Of a stretch of 64,000 nucleotides of DNA, positions 52,098 through 60,600 are shown in pieces (positions within the stretch are counted from its first letter, which is position 1; every line of letters begins with the position of its first letter). The stretch spans positions 124,001 through 188,000 of the forward strand of contig JABUMY010000007.1 of NCBI GenBank assembly GCA_013327885.1, read 5' to 3'. The position numbers were made by a program, and so were the translations under genes. The DNA is from Flavisolibacter longurius. Lineage in GTDB: Bacteria > Bacteroidota > Bacteroidia > Chitinophagales > Chitinophagaceae. The notes under the pieces were generated by a model. That model did no database searches and was not told the DNA's origin. It saw nothing but the letters and a program-made list of their open reading frames with translations.

Positions 52098-52124
52098 AAA
52101 AGCCCCGCATCACTACGGGGCTTC
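52098..52124 (-). terminator. Terminator of ahcY
   Basis: Stem agccccg (52101-52107) / cggggct (52116-52122). On the minus strand it is followed by five T (complement of 52097-52101). It lies 25 bases beyond the ahcY stop. Confidence 0.7.
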
Positions 52125-52147
52125 AATCTATCTAAACAACACGGAAA

Positions 52148-53476
52148 TTAATAACGGTAAGCTTCCGGCTTAAACGGCCCTTCCTTAGAGATACCTAAGT
52201 ACTCCGCTTGCGCAGTGGTCAGTTCATCCAGTTCCACGCCAATTTTAGCCAGGTGCAGGCGGGCTACTTTCTCATCGAGGTGCTTCGGCAGAACGTACAC
52301 TTTGTTCTCGTAGCTGTCGCCGTTTGTCCACAGTTCGATCTGGGCCAGGGTTTGGTTAGAGAAAGAGTTAGACATTACAAAGCTAGGGTGACCGGTAGCG
52401 CAACCCAGGTTCACCAGGCGGCCTTCGGCCAACAGGATGATGTCTTTGCCATCTACATTGTAAATGTCAACCTGCGGCTTCACGGTATCTTTTGTATTGC
52501 CGTAGTTCTCGTTCAACCAGGCTACGTCTATTTCAATATCAAAGTGGCCAATGTTACAAACAATAGCTTTGTCTTTCATCAGCTTGAAGTGTTCGCCGGT
52601 GATCAGGTCGCGGCAACCAGAAGCCGTAACAACAATGTCGGCTTCTTTCACGGCGTCGATCATCTTCTTTACTTCAAATCCGTCCATAGCGGCTTGCAAA
52701 GCGCAGATAGGATCGATCTCGGTAACGATCACACGGCAACCGGCACCAGCCAGGGAAGCCGCAGAGCCCTTACCCACATCGCCATAACCACCAACAACAG
52801 CTACCTTGCCAGCCAGCATCACATCGGTAGCACGACGGATAGAATCCACCAGTGATTCTTTACAGCCGTATTTGTTATCGAACTTGGATTTGGTAACCGA
52901 ATCGTTTACGTTGATCGCAGGCATTGGGAGTGTACCTTTTGCCATTCTCTCGTATAAACGGTGAACACCAGTAGTTGTTTCTTCCGAAATACCTTTTACG
53001 TGTTGCACCAGCTCGGGGTATTTGTCCAGCACCATGTTGGTGAGGTCACCACCATCGTCAAGGATCATGTTTAGCGGACGGTCGGCACCACCAAAGAACA
53101 GGGTTTGCTCAATACACCAATCGGCTTCTTCCTGTGTTTGGCCTTTCCAGGCAAACACACCAATACCGGCAGCAGCAATGGCAGCAGCGGCCTGGTCTTG
53201 CGTAGAGAAGATGTTGCAGGAGCTCCATTTTACTTCGGCGCCCAGGGCAACAAGGGTTTCAATAAGCACCGCTGTTTGAATGGTCATGTGCAGGCAACCG
53301 GCAATGCGGGCACCTTTCAGGGGCTGGCTGGCAGCGTACTCCTGACGGATGGACATCAGGCCGGGCATTTCGGCTTCGGCCAGGCGAATTTCTTTACGGC
53401 CCCATTCGGCAAGGCTCATGTCCTTTACCTTGTAGGCAAGCTTGAAGTCGATGTTTGTGTTTGCGAGAGTTGACAT
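52148..53476 (-). CDS. ahcY: Adenosylhomocysteinase
   Basis: Hydrolyses S-adenosylhomocysteine to adenosine and homocysteine in the methyl cycle; cytoplasmic, NAD-dependent. 442 residues, full length. Signature blocks: [69 protein letters not shown] (NAD-binding) and the C-terminal KPEAYRY, whose Lys-Tyr contacts the cofactor. Divergent from an Lrp-type regulator gene, with 170 bases between the two starts. Confidence 0.97.
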   Translation of the reverse strand: MSTLANTNIDFKLAYKVKDMSLAEWGRKEIRLAEAEMPGLMSIRQEYAASQPLKGARIAGCLHMTIQTAVLIETLVALGAEVKWSSCNIFSTQDQAAAAIAAAGIGVFAWKGQTQEEADWCIEQTLFFGGADRPLNMILDDGGDLTNMVLDKYPELVQHVKGISEETTTGVHRLYERMAKGTLPMPAINVNDSVTKSKFDNKYGCKESLVDSIRRATDVMLAGKVAVVGGYGDVGKGSAASLAGAGCRVIVTEIDPICALQAAMDGFEVKKMIDAVKEADIVVTASGCRDLITGEHFKLMKDKAIVCNIGHFDIEIDVAWLNENYGNTKDTVKPQVDIYNVDGKDIILLAEGRLVNLGCATGHPSFVMSNSFSNQTLAQIELWTNGDSYENKVYVLPKHLDEKVARLHLAKIGVELDELTTAQAEYLGISKEGPFKPEAYRY

Positions 53477-53547
53477 ATTTTGAATTTAGAATGTAATTGT
53501 TTGAAGGGCTTGCACCACCGCTTTTTGCCCTTCTTTGTTTTGCTTCG

Positions 53548-53555
53548 CAAAGATA
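53548..53555 (-). promoter_or_regulatory. Candidate -7 box for ahcY
   Basis: CAAAGATA reads TATCTTTG on the minus strand (exact TAnnTTTG), 72 bases upstream of the ahcY ATG, leaving room for a leader. Confidence 0.45.
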
Positions 53556-53646
53556 CACGCCGTAGGAGAATATTCTTTCCAGTATCGAAAATTTAGGAAA
53601 TATGTTCACGTAAACACTATTTTGCAGGAAAATAAACTGTTTGGCA

Positions 53647-54135
53647 ATGGCGAAAGCAACGTCAAAAGAAGAAATGCCTGTACTGGATGCAACGGACCTG
53701 GCCATCCTGAAACTGCTGCAGCAAAACGCAAGGGCCACCATCAAAGAAATTTCGGAAGGCGTACACCTGAGCACCACGCCGGTGCATGAGCGTATCAAGC
53801 GCATGGAGGAAAGCGGTGTGATCAAACAATACGTTACGTTGCTCAACGCTTCCAAAGTAGGCAAGGGGCTGATGGTGATCTGTTATGTATCGTTGCGGCA
53901 ACACAGCAAGAATGCGGGAGAGAAGTTTATTAAAGGCATTCTTGAAATGCCGGAAGTGCTGGAGTGTCTCACCATCTCCGGACAGTTTGATTTTATGTTG
54001 AAAGTAGTCGCCGCCAACATGGACGAATACTATCACTTCCACGTCAACAAACTTAGCTCGATCGAAAATGTAGGCAACGTGCAAAGCGTTTTTGTGATGG
54101 GTATCGTAAAAATGACCCAAAACCTGGTGTGGTAA
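53647..54135 (+). CDS. Lrp/AsnC-family transcriptional regulator
   Basis: 162 residues: N-terminal winged helix (DATDLAILKLLQQNARATIK, with the recognition part STTPVHERIKRMEESGVIKQ) and C-terminal RAM ligand-binding domain (FDFMLKVVAANMDEYYHF). ATG 53647 is chosen over the TTG at 53641. Its divergent placement suggests it may control ahcY or its own promoter; effector likely an amino acid. Confidence 0.92.
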   Translation: MAKATSKEEMPVLDATDLAILKLLQQNARATIKEISEGVHLSTTPVHERIKRMEESGVIKQYVTLLNASKVGKGLMVICYVSLRQHSKNAGEKFIKGILEMPEVLECLTISGQFDFMLKVVAANMDEYYHFHVNKLSSIENVGNVQSVFVMGIVKMTQNLVW

Positions 54136-54307
54136 GAAGGGAGTCAGGAGCAGGGGCAGGCAAGCGTCAGCATAAAGCAAAACCGGGAACAGCCTGCAAC
54201 CGGAAAGAACTTACCATAAACTTCCCGCCTGTCAGAAAACGGCATTTTTTTCCTATCTGCCAACTGCAAAACCAAAACCCCTAACTCCAAACTCCCAATC
54301 CCTAACC

Positions 54308-55147
54308 TTAAATAATAAACGGATCAACGATCGCTGTCACCAGTGCTTGTGTCAACGGCTCATCAAATGATTCGGTAGCAGCATTGGCCGAAATGTTCAT
54401 GCCGTTGATACCGGTGATAGGCACACCGGCCTGCGTGGCGGTTTCTTCGCCTGCATAGATGGCAGCTACACCCGGAATACCACCGGCGTCGTTCCCTGTG
54501 ATCCAGGGTTTGTTGGCAGCGGCGCCACGCTTTTGCCGCAGGTAGCGGATATAAGCCGCATGGCGGGCTTCCACCGAATGGATCTGCAGGGCTGCCGTCA
54601 GTACTTCGTTATTGCTCATCAGGTTCCCGGCTTGTCCTTTGTAGGCTCTTACACCGGTATCTTCAAACGCCTGTGATACGGCCAGCAGGGTATCGTAATT
54701 GGAAAACACGGTGGCATACGGACCGTTCATGCTGCCATTGCCGGCGGTAAAATCAAAAGCGGCTGCAGTTAGTGTTACGGGTGCGCCTCCCAGTTGGGTG
54801 ATCGTTTGGCGTAAAGCGGCTACGTGGGCCACTTCATGATCACGGATAGCAGTCAGCCCGGGAAGATCGGCCGCCGGGATAAGACCTGCCGTGCCTACCG
54901 CTTTTTTATAAAATTCCGATTCGAGGTATTCGAGTGTGAGGGCAAAATTCAGGACAGCAACAATGGAGCCCGTGCTTTGTCCGTAAGCCTTGCGAAAAAG
55001 AGAACTGAGGAACAGCGGGAGAGTAGCCAGGGCGATCTTTCCGCCAAGGTTGGTGAATTGCTTTAAGGCCGATCGCCTGCCATCGAGGCGGTCATACACT
55101 TCCGGGTCTATTTTTTCGATTTCGGTAATAACGTTCGCTACATTCAT
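54308..55147 (-). CDS. Exported ferritin-like protein (279 aa)
   Basis: Ferritin-like four-helix domain with metal-ligand candidates in LEYLESEFYKKA, IRDHEVAHVAAL, AFEDTGVRAYKG and HSVEARHAAYIR. A twin-arginine-like segment, GRRSALKQFTNLGGK then IALATLPLFLSSL, lies near the N-terminus (about 23-50), so it is probably exported. It starts 11 bases after the stop of the paralogous gene upstream. The family (DUF4439-like/desiccation-related) is of unclear function. Confidence 0.85.
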   Translation of the reverse strand: MNVANVITEIEKIDPEVYDRLDGRRSALKQFTNLGGKIALATLPLFLSSLFRKAYGQSTGSIVAVLNFALTLEYLESEFYKKAVGTAGLIPAADLPGLTAIRDHEVAHVAALRQTITQLGGAPVTLTAAAFDFTAGNGSMNGPYATVFSNYDTLLAVSQAFEDTGVRAYKGQAGNLMSNNEVLTAALQIHSVEARHAAYIRYLRQKRGAAANKPWITGNDAGGIPGVAAIYAGEETATQAGVPITGINGMNISANAATESFDEPLTQALVTAIVDPFII

Positions 55148-55158
55148 GATCCTGGTTT

Positions 55159-55875
55159 TTAAGACGTGGGTAAATTGGTGGCATTCACTTTTGATTTCAG
55201 AAAGCCGGCGGCAACCGACAGTACATCCCTGGGCGATTTGGCGAGGTCCAGGCCATTGCTGTCCACCACTTCGGCATTGCCAAAACTGTTGGGTGAGAGC
55301 AGTTCCCTGATCAGTGCCGCATGCCTGGCTTCCACCGAAACAATCTTGCCGGCTGCCAGCAGGTAGTTGACATCGGTGAGCAATTTGCCGGCGCCATTGT
55401 AGGCCGATACGCCAAGGTCTTCAAAAGCTTTGGCCGTGCCCAGCACGCTGGCCCGGTTGCCAAAATCGATGGCGCTGAAGTTGACTTCAAGGGCCGGGAT
55501 GGCATTATTGCCCAGTGCTTTTTTAAAGAACTCGCGGTGGGCAATTTCGTGGTCGCGGATATCGGTGAGGTAAGCGGTTTCGGCAGCGGTAATGTTGGCG
55601 TACTGCGACTGTACCACCTGTGTGTAAAAAGCAGCTTCCAGTTGCTCCAGGGCATATGCATAATTTAGCACGCCAATATCGCCACTGCCAAGGTTGATGC
55701 CATCAACGCCGTCATCGTCTTTGCGGCAGCCGGTAAGTCCACTCATTGAACCAGCGACAACAACCGTGGCGCCAATCGTGCCGCCCCATCGCAGAAAGCT
55801 TCTCCGGTTGATCTGCGATTGCGACAGCGCCTGAGGAATTGTAGCGGCATTGCTTTTTTGTTTCAAGATTTCCAT
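55159..55875 (-). CDS. Tat-exported ferritin-like lipoprotein (238 aa)
   Basis: Clear twin-arginine signal QINRRSFLRWGGTIGATVVV with lipobox LTGC (about residue 49), so it should be a Tat-exported lipoprotein. The helical domain repeats the ligand pattern of the next gene: LEQLEAAFYTQVV, IRDHEIAHREFF, AFEDLGVSAYNG and VSVEARHAALIR. Operon with the gene at 54308; the two are paralogues. Confidence 0.87.
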   Translation of the reverse strand: MEILKQKSNAATIPQALSQSQINRRSFLRWGGTIGATVVVAGSMSGLTGCRKDDDGVDGINLGSGDIGVLNYAYALEQLEAAFYTQVVQSQYANITAAETAYLTDIRDHEIAHREFFKKALGNNAIPALEVNFSAIDFGNRASVLGTAKAFEDLGVSAYNGAGKLLTDVNYLLAAGKIVSVEARHAALIRELLSPNSFGNAEVVDSNGLDLAKSPRDVLSVAAGFLKSKVNATNLPTS

Positions 55876-56089
55876 GTTGACTATTTAAAGGGTGAAATTT
55901 GTTTCCCACCGGTTTTATCCTGCAGTGGTTAATGGACATACGAGACCAGTTGTGGTTTGGATTTTAAACAGGAAGAGAAATTTTATTTTTTTTAGAAACA
56001 GTAGGGTAGAGAGGGGAGAACAAAACTGACAACGCAAAATGAAGTGGGCATTGTTGATACGGAATTACTCAACTGCTGCAGGCCAATGG

Positions 56090-56124
56090 TAAAAAGAAAG
56101 GCCATCTCTAAAAAGGAGATGGCC
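56090..56124 (-). terminator. Terminator of the fasciclin gene
   Basis: Stem ggccatctc (56100-56108) / gagatggcc (56116-56124); on the minus strand it is followed by T-rich sequence. Thirty bases beyond the fasciclin stop. Confidence 0.7.
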
Positions 56125-56153
56125 CGTTTTCACAGAGAAGAAGTTTGCTGCCC

Positions 56154-56702
56154 TTATTTTGCCAGCAGCACACCATCAACAACATGGATAACGCCATTTT
56201 TCTGTACAACATCAGCAATGGTGACAGCGGCTTTGCCACCGGTTTCATCCCAAAGCCATACGGTGCCGTTGGCATCAACAGAAGCGGTAAGCTTGCCGCC
56301 TTGCAGTGTAGTGATCACAGCTTTTCCATTGTTATCGTTGACTAGCTTCAGCAATTGCGCAGCCGACCAGATGCCGGCCACCACATGGTATTTTAGTACG
56401 TTTTGTAATTGGGCTTTGTTGGCCGCTTGCAAAAGATTTTCAACCGTACCAGTCGGTAATTTTTTAAAGGCAGCATCGGTTGGTGCAAATACGGTAAACG
56501 GTCCGTTGGTTTGCAGCACATCCACCAGTCCGGCGGCTTTTACAGCCGCTACCAACGTGGTGTGGTCTTTTGAATTGACGGCATTTTCAATGATATTCTT
56601 TTGGGCATACATCGGTGCACCACCAACGGTTACCGGCTCTTGCGCCTGCAGCGTAGAAAGCAGGAGAAAACTGGCAAGCGATAAAACAGCGATCTTTTTC
56701 AT
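56154..56702 (-). CDS. Secreted fasciclin (FAS1) domain protein (182 aa)
   Basis: Signal peptide MKKIAVLSLASFLLLSTLQA. One FAS1 domain with H1 block NGPFTVFAPTDAAFKKLP and H2-like region NGVIHVVDGVLL, plus the LKYHVVAGIWSA segment. FAS1 proteins mediate adhesion or matrix interactions. It lies downstream of an ECF sigma/RskA-type anti-sigma pair, an order also found with MPT70/MPT83 and SigK in mycobacteria. Confidence 0.92.
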   Translation of the reverse strand: MKKIAVLSLASFLLLSTLQAQEPVTVGGAPMYAQKNIIENAVNSKDHTTLVAAVKAAGLVDVLQTNGPFTVFAPTDAAFKKLPTGTVENLLQAANKAQLQNVLKYHVVAGIWSAAQLLKLVNDNNGKAVITTLQGGKLTASVDANGTVWLWDETGGKAAVTIADVVQKNGVIHVVDGVLLAK

Positions 56703-56763
56703 GCGTTTTGTTTTACCTACTTACGAAAAGAAAATGGGTGCAGATTGGAAAGCGGAAAAATTT

Positions 56764-57612
56764 TTAAGATGTTTTTCCCAGCACCAACAGTTGCTCCATG
56801 GTGGGGGCCGCACTGCCGCCGCTGTTTTCAAGCGTGATGGCAAAGGCATCGGCTTTGTCGAATGCGGTCATTTTTTGCGGCTCATTTTTTTGCCCGGATA
56901 AAAGACCGGCACTTATGGGCTGCCCATTTACGATTGCCCATAACTGGTACTGCTTACCGGCCGGTGCCTGTGGTAGCGAAAGGTCCAGCACAAACACTTC
57001 TTTGCTGGCCCTGTTCCAAAACACCTTGACCGAGGATTGCGGTTTCCCCGGAACCGGCTGCAGGGTTATGGTATTGACAGATGCATCCTGGAGTAACCGG
57101 AGGGTTTGCTCATAAGCAAGCTGCTGTGCCTGCAGGGAATTGTTGTTTGCCGTTATGGTTTGCACCTCCCTCTCCAGCGCCGCGGTGTTGCTTTTCAAGT
57201 TTCGGTTGGAAGACCAGAGAAACAGAACAGCGGCAAGACTTAGCACGAGTCCTGCCACGGAAGCGGCGAGGAGATAATTTTTCCTGCGACTCTGTAAAGG
57301 GATAACCTTTGCCGGGGACGGCTTGTTTTCTTCGATTGAACGCACCGGTGCCGCAACCGGCTTTTCAGCCTCGTTGGGAACATCTTTTAAACCAGCCAGT
57401 GTTTCAAAGATCCGGTCTTTTGCTTCTGCCCGTGGCGCCACTGTTGTCTGCATGGCAAGGGCCTCCAGCGTTTCGCTGATGCGGTCTGCTTCTTCTTTTA
57501 ATTCGGGAAACAGCAGGAGCAATTGTTCCATCTTACGGGCATCTTCCTCCGGAAGCAATCCCATAACGTAAAGCTCCAAATCACCGGATGATATGATACA
57601 ACTGATATCCAC
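56764..57612 (-). CDS. RskA-type anti-sigma factor
   Basis: 282 residues: N-terminal cytoplasmic anti-sigma part (LELYVMGLLPEEDARKMEQL, a short zinc-less domain), Lys-rich linker, one membrane helix (about 109-131, NYLLAASVAGLVLSLAAVLF) and a periplasmic RskA domain with VFWNRASKEVFVLDLSLPQA and GKQYQLWAIVNGQPISAGLL. It starts with GTG at 57612, overlapping the sigma gene stop by one base (TAGTG). It should hold the sigma factor inactive until a signal triggers release. Confidence 0.9.
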   Translation of the reverse strand: MDISCIISSGDLELYVMGLLPEEDARKMEQLLLLFPELKEEADRISETLEALAMQTTVAPRAEAKDRIFETLAGLKDVPNEAEKPVAAPVRSIEENKPSPAKVIPLQSRRKNYLLAASVAGLVLSLAAVLFLWSSNRNLKSNTAALEREVQTITANNNSLQAQQLAYEQTLRLLQDASVNTITLQPVPGKPQSSVKVFWNRASKEVFVLDLSLPQAPAGKQYQLWAIVNGQPISAGLLSGQKNEPQKMTAFDKADAFAITLENSGGSAAPTMEQLLVLGKTS

Positions 57613-58169
57613 TAGGTCTTATTAATGTCAAGTCGTTTTCTAAGTTCAATGATGGTGGTGCGTAACCTTGTTTTTACCGTTCCCAGGGGCAAGTTCAGTA
57701 TTTCCGCCATTTCTTCATGGGTGTAACCCAAAAAATAAGAGAGCTCCAGCAATCTTCGCGATTCCCCCGGCAGGCTGTCAACGATCTTCTTTAACCCCGC
57801 ATCTGGGTAATGGCTTTGCACCGCCTTGCTACCTGAATGTACGTTGTCGGACAGGGAAATGGTTTTGCCGCCCTTGTTAAATTCTTTGGACCGCGTATGA
57901 TCAATGGCACTGTTGCGTGCAATGTTCAATACCCAGGTAAAAAGTCTTCCTTTTGCCGGTTCGTACGTGGCAATGTTCTTCCAGATCTTGACAAACACTT
58001 CCTGTAAGATATCTTCGGCGGCTTCCTGGTTGGGTACCACCTGCATGATCACGCCATAGATCGCCTTGCCATAATGATCGTAAAAATACCGGTACGCCTG
58101 CTCGTCATGCTGCTTCAGGGCTTGCACCAAGGCTTCTTCCGTATATGTTATGGAACGGGATGACGTCAT
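57612..58169 (-). CDS. ECF sigma factor (SigK-like)
   Basis: 185 residues. Region 2: AYRYFYDHYGKAIYGVIMQ, AEDILQEVFVKIWKNI and FTWVLNIARNSAIDHTR. Region 4: LSYFLGYTHEEMAEILNLPL then GTVKTRLRTTIIELRKRL. Its layout is that of the RskA-controlled SigK group. It is the first gene of the sigma/anti-sigma/fasciclin cluster. Confidence 0.92.
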   Translation of the reverse strand: MTSSRSITYTEEALVQALKQHDEQAYRYFYDHYGKAIYGVIMQVVPNQEAAEDILQEVFVKIWKNIATYEPAKGRLFTWVLNIARNSAIDHTRSKEFNKGGKTISLSDNVHSGSKAVQSHYPDAGLKKIVDSLPGESRRLLELSYFLGYTHEEMAEILNLPLGTVKTRLRTTIIELRKRLDINKT

Positions 58170-58191
58170 AAAAGGGACCGCAGTACCGGGA

Positions 58192-58199
58192 CAAACATA
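58192..58199 (-). promoter_or_regulatory. -7 box for the sigma gene
   Basis: CAAACATA reads TATGTTTG on the minus strand (exact TAnnTTTG), 22 bases upstream of the sigma ATG. Confidence 0.5.
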
Positions 58200-58556
58200 C
58201 CACTGTTAAGAATACTTTCTTTCATGCGGGGAAAATGATTTTGGGCAAGCGAACAGAGGTCGGGAACCGTGACATGCCACTACAACAAGCAAATCCAAAA
58301 ATGGTTGAGATATATTTTAGAAGCTATAAATTGTTTTCTACATCGTGCAGGAGTCAATTAAAAATCAGCCAGTGCCGCAAAGCAATAGTTCACTTCTGCA
58401 TTTTCTTCATTTTGTTCAGAAAAAACAATCAGCTGGGAGACTGGCTAAACATGAAGAACGATAACAGAAACACCAACTCGATGGCAGAATTATTTACGGC
58501 CTAGTTCTTGTTTTTAAGCACATTGTACTGATTTGTGAACGTAGAAATGGTGTGTT
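58200..58556. other. Intergenic region, about 360 bases
   Basis: Divergent spacer. A weak 89-residue frame (58235-58504, plus strand) has no coding character that I can support. No RNA or palindrome was seen. Confidence 0.35.
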
Positions 58557-59648
58557 ATGAAAACAGTGATCCGTCAACCGAAAACAGTATTTTTTGCCTT
58601 GTTGTTTACTTTATTGGCAACAGTGGCTTTTGGTCGTTACCCATCGGCACAGATAGGTTCCTCTGCCCAGATCGATTTGTTGCAACAAGAACTAAAACGC
58701 TTTGAAACGATAGAAAAAGAGGGGGGCTGGCCCAGGATCACCCTCGCTAAAAAGCAATACAAAAAAGGTGATGCGGCCCCGGCCATCCGTCAGCTAAAAA
58801 AGCGGCTGAAAGCTTCCGGCGACTATATTTCACTCGATACCACCTCACTTTACACAGAAGAATTGGAAACGGCTGTACGCAAGGCGCAGCGCCGGTTTGG
58901 TTTCCCCGAAAACGGCATTGTGGAAGCTTCGTTTGTACTGGCACTGAATGTACCGGCATCGCAGCGGCGGAAGCAGCTGGAGCGAAATCTGGATCGGTTA
59001 CAAACCGAAAGCCTGGCAGGCGGGGAGCGCCACATCGTAGTAAACATCCCCGAATACAAGTTGCACGTGTACGAAGGCGGCAGCCACCTGTTTGAAATGG
59101 CCGTGGTGGTGGGAAAAGAGGCCAGTCCTACCGAAGCGTTTACCGATGAACTGGAGCATGTGGTGTTTAGTCCGTACTGGAACGTACCGCCAAGCATTGT
59201 GCAAAACGAGATACTGCCGGCGATGCGCAAACGTAAAAATTACCTGGCCGCCAATGGCTACGAGATCACCGGCCGCGAGAACGGCTTGCCGGTTATTCGG
59301 CAAAAGCCGGGAAAGAACAATTCGCTTGGCGGCGTAAAGTTTTTATTCCCCAACGAGCATGCAATCTATTTTCACGATACGCCGGCAAAGACCTTGTTCC
59401 GAAACCGCATCCGGGCTTATAGCCATGGTTGCATACGACTGGCTGAACCGGAAAAGCTTGCGGAATACCTCCTGCAAAACGATCCTTCCTGGAACCCGGG
59501 ACAAATCAGCCGGGCGATGAATAGCGACAAGGAGCAGTGGGTTAAGTTGTCAGCGCCTGTGCCGGTTTCCATCGTGTATTACACGGCCTGGGTGGACAGA
59601 AACGGCGAACTGAATTTTAGAGATGATGTTTATGGAAAGGATATTTAA
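58557..59648 (+). CDS. L,D-transpeptidase (YkuD family)
   Basis: Signal or anchor at the start (TVFFALLFTLLATVAFG), then a peptidoglycan-binding-like segment (about 75-130: DAAPAIRQLKKRLKASGDYI, ETAVRKAQRRFGFPENGIV) and the YkuD catalytic domain with H290-G-C292 in YSHGCIRLAEPEKLAEYLL-type context. It makes 3-3 crosslinks or attaches proteins to peptidoglycan. At 363 residues it is shorter than YcbB-type relatives, lacking much of their N-terminal part. Confidence 0.9.
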   Translation: MKTVIRQPKTVFFALLFTLLATVAFGRYPSAQIGSSAQIDLLQQELKRFETIEKEGGWPRITLAKKQYKKGDAAPAIRQLKKRLKASGDYISLDTTSLYTEELETAVRKAQRRFGFPENGIVEASFVLALNVPASQRRKQLERNLDRLQTESLAGGERHIVVNIPEYKLHVYEGGSHLFEMAVVVGKEASPTEAFTDELEHVVFSPYWNVPPSIVQNEILPAMRKRKNYLAANGYEITGRENGLPVIRQKPGKNNSLGGVKFLFPNEHAIYFHDTPAKTLFRNRIRAYSHGCIRLAEPEKLAEYLLQNDPSWNPGQISRAMNSDKEQWVKLSAPVPVSIVYYTAWVDRNGELNFRDDVYGKDI

Positions 59649-59796
59649 TTATTGATTATTTCGGAGTCCGCATAGCGTCAACAGAATAATGAATAACCAG
59701 TAATCAAATGCACAGGTAGTGTAAAAACGTTAAGATTGAAACCAGCCATTGGCAGGCGGCAAAAGCTTCTCTATATTGGTGTAAATTTTTACCGCC

Positions 59797-60528
59797 ATGC
59801 GTGCTTACATTGGCCACCTTATTATTGCTGTTGCCGTTATCCTTGCTGTCATCATTGCCGCTTCTACACTGAAGTACAAATTCCGCTCAGCGGAAACCAT
59901 CACTGTTACTGGCCTCGCGGAAAAAGATTTTATTTCCGACCAGATCGTTTGGTCGGGCAATTTTGTGCGAAACGGGTATGACCTGAAAACAGTGTACGAC
60001 CAGGTAAAGTCAGATGAAGCCGAGATCAAGCGCTACCTCAATGCTGCCGGCATTCCCGATTCCAGCATTGTCTTTTCGTCGGTGAACATGAACCGCAATT
60101 ACGACCAGCAATACGATCCCAACGGCCGCATGACCGGTTCTACGTTTACCGGTTATACGCTCAGTGAATCGGTGACCGTTGATTCCCGCAACCTGGCACA
60201 GGTGGAAAAAATGTCGCGGGAGATCACCAACCTGCTGCAACGCGGCATTGAGCTTAATTCCTCCACGCCGCGCTATTATTATTCCCGACTGAACGAATTA
60301 AAGATCGACCTCCTTGCCAAGGCTTCTGCCGATGCGCAGCAACGGGCTGAAAGCATTGCCACCAATTCGGGTGCTTCGCTGGGCGGACTGCGCAAAGCCA
60401 ACATGGGTGTGTTCCAGATCACCGGCAAAAACTCAAACGAAGACTACAGTTACGGCGGAGCCTTTAACACCACTTCCAAAGAGAAAACGGCTTCCATTAC
60501 ACTTCGGGTTGATTACGAGGTTCAGTAA
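59797..60528 (+). CDS. SIMPL-domain protein (243 aa)
   Basis: N-terminal membrane anchor (about 5-23, GHLIIAVAVILAVIIAAST), then SIMPL domain: ITVTGLAEKDFISDQIVWSG, AEIKRYLNAAGIPDSSIVFS, SSTPRYYYSRLNELKIDLL, DAQQRAESIATNSGASLGGL and the final TASITLRVDYEVQ. SIMPL proteins face the periplasm; function poorly defined. Flanked by attattgattatttYgga direct repeats. Confidence 0.88.
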   Translation: MRAYIGHLIIAVAVILAVIIAASTLKYKFRSAETITVTGLAEKDFISDQIVWSGNFVRNGYDLKTVYDQVKSDEAEIKRYLNAAGIPDSSIVFSSVNMNRNYDQQYDPNGRMTGSTFTGYTLSESVTVDSRNLAQVEKMSREITNLLQRGIELNSSTPRYYYSRLNELKIDLLAKASADAQQRAESIATNSGASLGGLRKANMGVFQITGKNSNEDYSYGGAFNTTSKEKTASITLRVDYEVQ

Positions 60529-60600
60529 TCGATAATCAATAATTATTAATTACTGATTATTGATTATTTTGGAACTACATTTTTCGCCTATCTTTTTTCC

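Noticed and set aside
53477-53640. SAH or SAM riboswitch before ahcY
   Set aside because: No conserved riboswitch core could be recognised by eye in the leader; the -7 box at 53548 explains the spacing.
58235-58504. 89-residue plus-strand frame
   Set aside because: Covers the divergent promoter region of the sigma gene, with low-complexity, atypical composition and no motif.
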